A stretch of 59,674 bases of DNA from Clostridia bacterium (GTDB taxonomy: Bacteria > Bacillota > Clostridia > Christensenellales > Borkfalkiaceae): NCBI GenBank assembly GCA_900766495.1, contig CAAFVM010000038.1, forward strand, positions 1-59,674, in the 5' to 3' direction. Made by a program: the position numbers and the translations under genes. Shown here piece by piece: positions 32,565-39,974 of the stretch; the stretch's first letter is position 1; each line of letters opens with the position of its first letter. The notes under the pieces were generated by a model. The model searched no databases. It saw nothing but the letters and a program-made list of their open reading frames with translations, and was not told where the DNA came from.

Positions 32565-34394
32565 ATGAGCGAAAACGAAAATAAAAAAGTTAAAAAGAAA
32601 AAAGAAACGGGTAAGAAAGGACTTACCTCACAGTTTATAAAATATTACAAACCGTATAAAGGCGCGTTTTTCTTCGATATGTTCTGCGCGCTTTTAATAG
32701 CCGTGGCAAACCTGGTTTACCCGTCGATAGCGCGTTCTATAATAAACGATTACGCTCCGTCGGGAAATATAAACCAAGTGCTTGTTTGGAGCGGCGTTAT
32801 GGCTGGCATATTCGTTGCAAAAGCCGTGCTTAACTACTGCGTTACTTACTGGGGGCATCTGGTAGGCAACAATATGCAGTCGGATATGCGGCGGGAGTTG
32901 TTCGCGCACCTCGAAAAATTGCCTTTCAGCTATTACGACGAAACCAAAACCGGCTCGATAATGTCGCGCCTTACCAACGATTTGTTCGAGGTTTCGGAAC
33001 TGGCGCACCACGGACCCGAAGATTTGTTTTTGTCTATCATAACAATGGTAGGGGCGATAGTTTTAATATGTTCCATTAACGTATGGCTGTCGCTTATCGT
33101 GTTTTTCTTTATGCCGTTTATGATTATAACGGTTACGCTTTTGCGCAAAAAAATGCTTGCCGTGTTCGCCGAAACCCGCGAAACCACCGCGCTTATAAAC
33201 TCCGACGTGGAAAGCGCCGTTTCGGGCATACGCGTTTCCAAAGCGTATGTTGCCGAAGAACACGAAATAAAACGCTTCGAGGTATGCAACGGCAAGTTTA
33301 AAGAAGCGCGCCGTAAAAACTATTCGGTAATGGCGCAGTTCACCACCGCAATGGGCATATTTATCGACTTTTTATACCTTGTTTCGCTTGCTGCGGGCGG
33401 AATATTTTTGGCTAAAGGCTATATAAATTCGGGCGATATGGCGGCGTATATTCTTTACGTTACCACTCTTATTTCGCCCATAAGAACGTTTATAAGCCTG
33501 TTCGAGCAGGTTGAAATGGGTATGTCCGGCTTCAAGCGCTTCCGCGAAATTATGGATATAGCTCCCGAAAAGGACGACGGCAATGTTAAAGTAGATAAAC
33601 TGAAAGGCGACGTTAAATTCGACCACGTAAGTTTTTCTTATAAAAGTTTCGACGAGGCGGGAAAAACGTCTTCGAACGATGAAAGCGGCGAAATCGGTTC
33701 GCACGAAAAGCTTGTTATTAACGACCTTTGCCTGGATATAAAACACGGGCAGACGGTTGCGCTCGTTGGTCCGTCGGGCGGCGGAAAAACCACCTTGTGC
33801 AATTTAATTCCGCGTTTTTACGAAATAGATTCGGGCAGTATTTCGATTGACGGAATAAACGTGAACGACATTCCGCTTAAAGATTTGCGCCGCAACGTAG
33901 GCACCGTGCAACAGGACGTGTTTTTATACGGCGGAAGCGTGCGCGAAAACATAGCATACGGCAATTTGGACGCCACCGACGAGCAGATAATTCAGGCGGC
34001 TAAACTTGCGAACATTCACGATTATATTATGACGTTGCCCGAGGGGTATAACACTTACGTAGGCGAACGCGGCGTTAAACTTTCGGGAGGGCAGAAACAG
34101 CGAGTTTCCATAGCACGCGCCTTTTTGAAAAATCCGCCCATACTCATTTTAGACGAAGCTACCTCCGCGCTCGACAACGCAACCGAAATGCTCATTCAGC
34201 AAAGCCTGGATAAGCTCTCGGAGGGGCGCACTACTATAGTAGTGGCGCACAGACTTTCCACGGTTAAAAACGCCGACGAAATTATTGTGGTTACCGCCGA
34301 CGGAATTGCCGAACGCGGTTCGCACGAAGAACTGCTTAATAAAAACGGCATTTACGCCGAGCTTTATAAATACCAGTTTAAGTCGTATCAATGA
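32565..34394 (+). CDS. ABC exporter, fused permease and ATPase (MsbA-like)
   Basis: Half-transporter of the multidrug/lipid exporter type. Six membrane segments lie within residues 33-320. The ATPase domain has Walker A GPSGGGKT (402-409), signature LSGGQKQRVSIARA, Walker B ILILDEATSALD and the H-loop AHRLST. An unusual Ser/Glu-rich insert (about 365-385) lies in the first beta layer of the ATPase domain, before the Walker A. As a single gene it should work as a homodimer. Its 609 residues are usual. A very basic N-terminus (KKVKKKKETGKKG) precedes the first helix. The substrate is unknown. Confidence 0.93.
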   Translation: MSENENKKVKKKKETGKKGLTSQFIKYYKPYKGAFFFDMFCALLIAVANLVYPSIARSIINDYAPSGNINQVLVWSGVMAGIFVAKAVLNYCVTYWGHLVGNNMQSDMRRELFAHLEKLPFSYYDETKTGSIMSRLTNDLFEVSELAHHGPEDLFLSIITMVGAIVLICSINVWLSLIVFFFMPFMIITVTLLRKKMLAVFAETRETTALINSDVESAVSGIRVSKAYVAEEHEIKRFEVCNGKFKEARRKNYSVMAQFTTAMGIFIDFLYLVSLAAGGIFLAKGYINSGDMAAYILYVTTLISPIRTFISLFEQVEMGMSGFKRFREIMDIAPEKDDGNVKVDKLKGDVKFDHVSFSYKSFDEAGKTSSNDESGEIGSHEKLVINDLCLDIKHGQTVALVGPSGGGKTTLCNLIPRFYEIDSGSISIDGINVNDIPLKDLRRNVGTVQQDVFLYGGSVRENIAYGNLDATDEQIIQAAKLANIHDYIMTLPEGYNTYVGERGVKLSGGQKQRVSIARAFLKNPPILILDEATSALDNATEMLIQQSLDKLSEGRTTIVVAHRLSTVKNADEIIVVTADGIAERGSHEELLNKNGIYAELYKYQFKSYQ

Positions 34395-34642
34395 TTGTCG
34401 CGCTTGTGGCGTAGCAAAACTACGAAACGTAAAAAGTCCGCCTATATGTCGATTAACGGCACATATGCGGGCTTTTTTAATTGCTTTTTCAGCTGTAAAA
34501 ACGTAAAAGCTTTTATATGTCGCGTATATTATAATTAGAAAAAACTTGCAAAAAAACAGATTTTTATAAACAGAATTTTTATATTTGCCAAAAAAATATT
34601 TGCATTTTTTATTTTAATATGTTACTATAAACAAGCATTGAC
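34395..34642. other. Intergenic region between ABC exporter and tRNA-Glu
   Basis: No gene. It holds a terminator at 34433-34478 and an AT-rich stretch with a possible tRNA promoter (TTGCAT 34599-34604, TACTAT 34623-34628, 18-bp spacer). Confidence 0.55.
34433..34478. terminator. Terminator with a variant of the dispersed element
   Basis: CCGCCTATATGT pairs imperfectly with ACATATGCGG, with AAAAA to the left and TTTTTT to the right. The minus-strand core is TAATCGACATATAG (34455-34442), one change from the consensus. Confidence 0.7.
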
Positions 34643-34717
34643 GGCCTCATGGTCAAGCGGTTAAGACGCCGCCCTCTCACGGCGGAAACTGGGGTTCGAT
34701 TCCCCATGGGGCTACCA
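34643..34717 (+). tRNA. tRNA-Glu(CTC)
   Basis: A complete cloverleaf: acceptor GGCCTCA/TGGGGCT, anticodon stem CCGCC/GGCGG with loop CTCTCAC (anticodon CTC), T-arm TGGGG-TTCGATT-CCCCA, discriminator A and encoded CCA (34715-34717). The acceptor has two G-U pairs. It stands alone. Confidence 0.93.
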
Positions 34718-34817
34718 TTTACGAAACGGGTTTGATTAAGTTTTTTGTCAAACCTTTTTTCATATAAAAAACGAAATATGCCGCCGCGTATTCGCAAAAA
34801 TAAAGGGAGATGAAAAG

Positions 34818-36146
34818 ATGTATTGCAAAGTAAGGAAGGGCGACGAAATATATTATTCGCCGGTTCTTATAGTCGATTCGAATAAAGGTGAATTCGTCGT
34901 TTTCAATAAAGAATGTAGCGGGTTTGAGAAAACCGGCGTATCAGGAGAAACCAACAATGCCTTGATAATTAACTACGATTGCTCGGATTTTGCTATAAAT
35001 ACCGATGATTTTCAATCGGTTTGGGCGGATAAGAAAATTTCCGAAAAGGTGTTGAAAGGCGATTACGACGAGCAGCTTGTTGAAGAAGCCAAGAAATTTA
35101 TAAACCGCGATTGCGAAAAAGAATATTACGAAATAAAAACCGAAGACGATATAGAAGCGTTTGAATTTTGTTCGGGCGGAATTATCGACGGGTATATTGT
35201 TTGCAAAAACGAAAGCGGCGACGAAACCGAGTATTTAATTGCCACCATGTGGGGCAGTTATGTAAAAATTAAATGCGCGGGGCTTATTAAAGATAACGCC
35301 GAGCCTGGTAATACGATAAGCTCCGGCGAACTTGAAATTAAAGACGACGGCGTTTGGTTAAAATTAGACTGTGAAGACAGCATTGACGAAGTTGAACTTT
35401 GCTCTGAAAAAATGTGGTTTAATCCGTTGTTCGAAGAAAAGCACGTGTTGTTCAATTTGAATTTTGACTTAAGCGACGATGGCATAAAGATTTACGACGA
35501 CGATAAGCAAAGCGTTTATGCCGACGTAAATTATAAAAACGTTTATTTCGTGCAGCAGGACGACGGCAAAAAAGGTTTATTGTTTGAATATGCCGACAAA
35601 ATAATAGCGATAGATTTCGAGCTTTACGAAAAAGAAAAGTTTGAAAACCTGAAAGAAAAGCTTGACGAAAAAAGAGTAATCGACGCAGATATTTCGTTTG
35701 ACCATGAAAGTTTATATGAAAACGGAAAAACGCTTTACTCCGACGTAGGGGCGAAACCTGCTTTCGAAGGCGGGCAAATCGCCGCAGTTTTGGGGGTTTG
35801 CCTTTGCGCGGTGGGGTATTTGCTTTGGAAGTTGTTTGCTTTCGTCCCGGAAGAAGCGGGCGGTATATTTGTGATTTTAGGTGCGTTTATAGCTTTTTGC
35901 CTGATTATGGCTACAATGGTTAAATCGAATAAAGCTAAAACTACGGTTGACGTGTGCGAAAATTGTATTGATATAAGAGGCGGAATTAAAGAGACCGTTT
36001 ATTATTCGACCGTTAACGCAATCGAACTCGATAAAGAAATTACTATAATTCGATACGGTAAAAAGTTGAAATTGCCTAAAATGACTAATCAGGAAGAGCT
36101 TTACGAAAAAATGCTTGCTCAATGGAAAGCCCAAAAAGAAAATTAA
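34818..36146 (+). CDS. Unknown membrane-anchored protein
   Basis: I do not recognise this 442-residue protein. Residues 1-310 form an acidic, soluble region with repeated short beta-rich units (Asp, Glu, Lys and aromatic residues). Two hydrophobic segments (about 317-337 and 343-367) are followed by a ~75-residue soluble end that could be a PH-like beta fold (TTVDVCENCIDIRGG, then EITIIRYGKKLKLP). GGGAG lies 9 nt before the ATG. Codon use is slightly more A+T-rich than that of its neighbours. It lies between a tRNA gene and the helicase-loader operon, a common place for accessory genes, but no transfer marks are visible. Confidence 0.7.
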   Translation: MYCKVRKGDEIYYSPVLIVDSNKGEFVVFNKECSGFEKTGVSGETNNALIINYDCSDFAINTDDFQSVWADKKISEKVLKGDYDEQLVEEAKKFINRDCEKEYYEIKTEDDIEAFEFCSGGIIDGYIVCKNESGDETEYLIATMWGSYVKIKCAGLIKDNAEPGNTISSGELEIKDDGVWLKLDCEDSIDEVELCSEKMWFNPLFEEKHVLFNLNFDLSDDGIKIYDDDKQSVYADVNYKNVYFVQQDDGKKGLLFEYADKIIAIDFELYEKEKFENLKEKLDEKRVIDADISFDHESLYENGKTLYSDVGAKPAFEGGQIAAVLGVCLCAVGYLLWKLFAFVPEEAGGIFVILGAFIAFCLIMATMVKSNKAKTTVDVCENCIDIRGGIKETVYYSTVNAIELDKEITIIRYGKKLKLPKMTNQEELYEKMLAQWKAQKEN

Positions 36147-36150
36147 AATA

Positions 36151-36181
36151 AAAAAGTTGCGAGTTTTTCGCAACTTTTTTT
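36151..36181. terminator. Bidirectional terminator
   Basis: AAAAAGTTGCGA pairs with TTCGCAACTTTTT around GTTT, serving the plus-strand membrane protein gene and the minus-strand dnaI-like gene. Confidence 0.85.
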
Positions 36182-36207
36182 GTTTGATTATACGTCGGCA
36201 GTCACCG

Positions 36208-37164
36208 TTATTTGTTTGCCCACATGCGCCTTTTATCATCGCCTTTCAAGGTTATCCAGCGGGTATTGTTTTCCGACAGACGACTTGACAATCTGTCGGT
36301 ATATTTTATTTTTGTTTCGTCGAACGATAGGTTAGTGGTAATTATAAAAGCCTTTTGTTTTGCAAGGCGCTCGGATATAACCGCGGTTATATATTCCACC
36401 GTCACGTTGTTTAAAATAGGTTCGGTGCCGAGGTCGTCTATTACAAGCAAATCGGTTGCGGTAAGATAGTCGAACATATATCTTTTATCGCTGCCGCTCG
36501 ATTTGTAATATTCCAAAAGCACTTCGTTCAGTTTTATGGCGGGCAAAAAGACCGCGCTTTTTCCTTTGCTTTTAAGTTGGTTTGCAATGCATTCGGCAAA
36601 AAAAGTTTTGCCTCTGCCGGCTCCTCCGTTTATTACCAGATTGCGTATATCGGAAACGCCGAATTTTTCGCAATAAGTTTGGAATTGTTTTTTTAAATTC
36701 AAAGAATTTTCGTCGGAAAAACAGCAATCGAAAGTGCTTTTTTGAACGGCGTTTATATTAAGCTTGTTTTCCACGACTTTTATAAGCCGAGGGAAAAAAC
36801 ATTCGCAGCGTTCGCCGCTTGGCGTTCTGCCGCTGTCGTTGCATTTCGCGCAAAGATATGCGGGTTTAAGTTTTTCGGGCGAAACTCCTGCCGAAACCGC
36901 CGTTTGTTCAAGTTCTTTTTGTTTAGCCTGCCTTTCGGCTTTAAGTTTTTTAATTTTTTCGTCGCTTAATTTTTCGCCGTTTTCCGCTTTTTCGAATTCA
37001 GCCCGCGCTATTTGCAGGTTGAGTTCTTTTATTTTATAAAAAATCTGCGAATATTTCGGGTTTGCAAGCAGTCTTTCGCGGTATGAAAAAGACTCGCTTT
37101 CGGCGCGCTCTCTGTCTTGTTCGTATCCGTTTAAAATCGCGCTTATAATTTCGTCGCCTTGCAT
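36208..37164 (-). CDS. DnaI/DnaC-like replicative helicase loader
   Basis: AAA+ ATPase that loads the DnaB helicase. An N-terminal coiled region (about 10-90) is followed by a zinc-binding-like set Cys105-x2-Cys108 and Cys120-x-Cys122, as in DnaI. The AAA+ domain has Walker A GGAGRGKT (180-187), Walker B LLVIDDLGTEP (near 245) and the arginine-finger region SRLSE. At 318 residues it is close to Bacillus DnaI (311). It lies 5 nt after the DnaD-like gene, and clostridial genomes often pair these. IstB-type transposon helpers share the fold, but no transposase is present. Confidence 0.9.
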   Translation of the reverse strand: MQGDEIISAILNGYEQDRERAESESFSYRERLLANPKYSQIFYKIKELNLQIARAEFEKAENGEKLSDEKIKKLKAERQAKQKELEQTAVSAGVSPEKLKPAYLCAKCNDSGRTPSGERCECFFPRLIKVVENKLNINAVQKSTFDCCFSDENSLNLKKQFQTYCEKFGVSDIRNLVINGGAGRGKTFFAECIANQLKSKGKSAVFLPAIKLNEVLLEYYKSSGSDKRYMFDYLTATDLLVIDDLGTEPILNNVTVEYITAVISERLAKQKAFIITTNLSFDETKIKYTDRLSSRLSENNTRWITLKGDDKRRMWANK

Positions 37165-37169
37165 AACGA

Positions 37170-38609
37170 TTAAAATTCGATGTCGTTAATGTCGAACATT
37201 AACTTGTCGATTTCCTCCTTTGTGTATTGATGTTCGCTTTCGAAATGCTTCGTTTTGTTGCCGAGGCTTGCTCCGCTTGGCGCCTTTGAGTTCGCGCGTT
37301 CGGGAACGGCTTCGGGTGTGAAAATGCCTTTCGATTTCCAGTCGGATAAAATAACGTTCATATAAGAAACGGGGCGGAGAGTTCCCGCGGCGCGTTCGGC
37401 GGCTTTAACCACCATATCTTCGGTAAAGCCCCAGTTCTGCCATACCGCAAGGGTTTGCCTGTCCCAGTCGGTGGGGCGGCGGTCTACCCCGCAGATTTCA
37501 AGAATTTTCTTGATGAAATCGTCGTATTTTGCGGCGTTTTTGGCGTAATCGGCTATTGCGGTAAGCGAAATAAGCCCCTTGTCGTAAAGCGAATCAATCC
37601 ATTCGCTCATAGCTTCAAGCGAGCGTTTGTTGCGCTTAAAGCACAAAGTGGCAAGCAGTTCCAGCGTGTCGAAATCGTAGCCTTTCGCAAGCCACGGCGC
37701 GACGTACTGATCTACAACCGGGTCGATGACTTCGACGTAAACCGACAGATTTTTGCATATTCTGCGTGCCAAATCGCGGTAAGAATCTTTCTTTTTCACG
37801 TATTCGTCTATTTCGTTTTCGGTGAAAAGCTTGTTGGCGTAAAGTTCAGAAATAAACCCGTCCAACGCTTCTATATTTTTGCGCTTGCATTTTTTAGCGG
37901 CGAAAAGCAGGGCTTTAAGTTCGTAACCCAACTCGTTTTTCCACTTGACGAAATATTGTTGGTCGGCGGGTTCGGGGCTGCGTTTAATGCCCAAAGCTTT
38001 AAGAATTTCGGTGACCTCGCCGCTGCGCATTTTATAGTCGGAAAGCTCTTTTTCTATAAGCTCGGGCGTAATAATTCCGCGATAGGCAAAGTCCTTTGCT
38101 ACCGTAAGCACGTATTTATAGCCGATTGAGGAGCCTTTTATGTCTTTGCAATACTGGCAAATCATAAGCATTGCTTCGGGTTTTATGCCGAAACTTTCCA
38201 TAACCGAAAAGTAAGACGAATACTCGGCGGTGGTAATCATTCTGTCGGGAAAAAGCACCTGCAAAGCCTTTGTGAAATCGGTATATTTTTCGGGTTTGAA
38301 ACGGCGCGGCTTGGAATGCTCGGAAAAGGGCAGATAGCGCACCGAAAACGGCTCTTCCGATATTACCGAAACGAGGTCGTATTCTTCCCAGAATTTAAAA
38401 CAGTCTTTAACCTCTTCGGTCGAAAGATTCAGAGCTGCGGAAAAATCGGAAAGCGAAACTTCGGCTCCGCTTCTGCACGAGAAAAGCCCGTAAACGTAAA
38501 CGCGAACGGCGTCGCCGCCGGCTTCGGGCAGATATTCGGTTATGAATTTCGAATCTAAAACCACGGAGGAGTTTTTTTCATACTCGCCCGAGAACGAACA
38601 AAACGACAT
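37170..38609 (-). CDS. DnaD-like replication initiation protein with several DnaD repeats
   Basis: Primosome protein that helps bring the helicase and its loader to the origin. An N-terminal winged-helix-like domain (about 25-110, with SLSDFSAALNLSTEEVKDCF) is followed by four copies of the ~70-residue DnaB/DnaD C-terminal type domain (near 125-185, 205-275, 285-360 and 375-440). The repeats share the pattern of a leading hydrophobic helix, a W or Y, and ISELY or IDSLY with a following LIS/LFT turn. Most DnaD proteins have one such domain. The last ~40 residues are a polar tail. It is the first gene of a two-gene operon with the dnaI-like gene. Confidence 0.85.
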   Translation of the reverse strand: MSFCSFSGEYEKNSSVVLDSKFITEYLPEAGGDAVRVYVYGLFSCRSGAEVSLSDFSAALNLSTEEVKDCFKFWEEYDLVSVISEEPFSVRYLPFSEHSKPRRFKPEKYTDFTKALQVLFPDRMITTAEYSSYFSVMESFGIKPEAMLMICQYCKDIKGSSIGYKYVLTVAKDFAYRGIITPELIEKELSDYKMRSGEVTEILKALGIKRSPEPADQQYFVKWKNELGYELKALLFAAKKCKRKNIEALDGFISELYANKLFTENEIDEYVKKKDSYRDLARRICKNLSVYVEVIDPVVDQYVAPWLAKGYDFDTLELLATLCFKRNKRSLEAMSEWIDSLYDKGLISLTAIADYAKNAAKYDDFIKKILEICGVDRRPTDWDRQTLAVWQNWGFTEDMVVKAAERAAGTLRPVSYMNVILSDWKSKGIFTPEAVPERANSKAPSGASLGNKTKHFESEHQYTKEEIDKLMFDINDIEF

Positions 38610-38720
38610 ATTTTTTCCTTTTATTTGCGGTTTACGGTTAATTTATAAACTTTTTAAGTTTTAAGCCAAAAACCGAATTGAAAAGCGACAGGGTTTATCG
38701 CTTGATTTATTTCTTTAAAT

Positions 38721-38749
38721 ATAATAAAATATATTTCAAGAAAAATCAA
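38721..38749 (-). promoter_or_regulatory. Promoter of the dnaD-dnaI operon
   Basis: On the minus strand TTGATT (38749-38744) and TATTAT (38726-38721) are separated by 17 bp. An inverted repeat CTTGATTT/AAATCAAG encloses the region. Confidence 0.5.
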
Positions 38750-38801
38750 GTTATTTAGGCGTTCCGTTCATTATTTTAGGTTCGGTTTGTTTTGGTTGGT
38801 T

Positions 38802-39974
38802 ATGAAAATTTTGCACACGTCCGATTTGCACATCGGAAAAAAACTTAACGGCAGGTCGCGCCTCGACGAGCAGAAAGAGGTTTTAACCGAGCTTTGCGAT
38901 ATAGCCGAAGAGGAGCGTTCCGACCTTGTTATAATTGCCGGCGACGTTTTCGATACGAGCGTGCCGTCCGCCGAAGCCGAGGAACTGTTCTTTTGGTTTA
39001 TAAAAAAACTGTCGTCGCCGAAAAGGGCGGTCGTTATAATAAGCGGCAATCACGACGACTGGCAACGGCTGTGCGCCTGCCGCGATTTAGCCGCCAAGTC
39101 TAACGTTTACGTGTTCGGCGGCGGATTCGCTCCGCCTGCGGGCAGCGGTGAAAATATTGTTTACGCGGAAGAAACCGGCGTAAATTTTTGCGTTATAAAA
39201 AAGGGCGACGAGCGCGTGTATCTGGGGCTTCTTCCTTATCAGAGCGAGCAGCGGCTTGGCGAAAAAAAGAGCGAGCAGCCTTATGAAGAGCGCATGCGCG
39301 GAAAAATAGACGAATGTTTCGCGCAAAACGCGAGCGGGCTTCCGCAAGTGTTCGTGGGACATTTGTTTATGCTCGGCGGAAGCGGCACCGACGGCGAGCG
39401 GCAAATCGAACTGGGCGGAACGCGGCTTATAAGCAAAGATATTATTCCCGAAAAGTGCCTTTATTCGGCGCTCGGGCATCTGCACAAACGGCAGGTTATA
39501 GACGAAAAACGGCGCATTTTGTACAGCGGTTCCATACTCGGTTATTCGTTCGACGAAGCGGGGATAGAAAAGTCGGTTACCTGTTTCGAAATTGCGGGCG
39601 GAGAGCTTACTTCTCTGCATACGGCGGCGTTTACAAAAGGCAAGAAGCTGGTGAATTTAACCGCGACCGACCTTGCCGCGGGCGAAGAACTGCTTAAACG
39701 TTATGAAGATTGCCTTGCCAAACTCACTTTAAAACTCGACCACGCGCTTTCGGAAAAAGAAAGCAAAGAACTGCTTACCGAATATCCGTCGCTTTGCGAA
39801 CTCGATTTGGTTACGTCTTTAAGCGAGAGGCGGGAAAAGGGCAAGGACAGGCGCAAACTTTCCGACGAAGAGGCGTTTGTTGAATATTACAAAAGCAGGT
39901 TCGAAACCGAGCCGCCCAAAGAACTTTTACAATTATATCTGGAATTTATGTCGGACGGAGGCGTTGACCGATGA
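38802..39974 (+). CDS. sbcD: Exonuclease subunit SbcD (Mre11-like)
   Basis: Nuclease subunit of SbcCD, which trims DNA ends and opens hairpins. Calcineurin-like phosphoesterase motifs are SDLHIGKKL (Asp8, His10), GDVFD, GNHDD, GHLF and GHLHK. The frame is open to a TTG at 38787, but ATG at 38802 gives the normal start MKILHTSDLHIGK and 390 residues. No strong ribosome binding site is visible. It overlaps sbcC by 4 nt (ATGA), so the two are coupled. Confidence 0.93.
   Translation: MKILHTSDLHIGKKLNGRSRLDEQKEVLTELCDIAEEERSDLVIIAGDVFDTSVPSAEAEELFFWFIKKLSSPKRAVVIISGNHDDWQRLCACRDLAAKSNVYVFGGGFAPPAGSGENIVYAEETGVNFCVIKKGDERVYLGLLPYQSEQRLGEKKSEQPYEERMRGKIDECFAQNASGLPQVFVGHLFMLGGSGTDGERQIELGGTRLISKDIIPEKCLYSALGHLHKRQVIDEKRRILYSGSILGYSFDEAGIEKSVTCFEIAGGELTSLHTAAFTKGKKLVNLTATDLAAGEELLKRYEDCLAKLTLKLDHALSEKESKELLTEYPSLCELDLVTSLSERREKGKDRRKLSDEEAFVEYYKSRFETEPPKELLQLYLEFMSDGGVDR

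Noticed and set aside
36208..37164. IstB transposase helper
   Set aside because: Although the AAA+ fold is shared, the cysteine set, the DnaD-like partner and the absence of a transposase point to a helicase loader.
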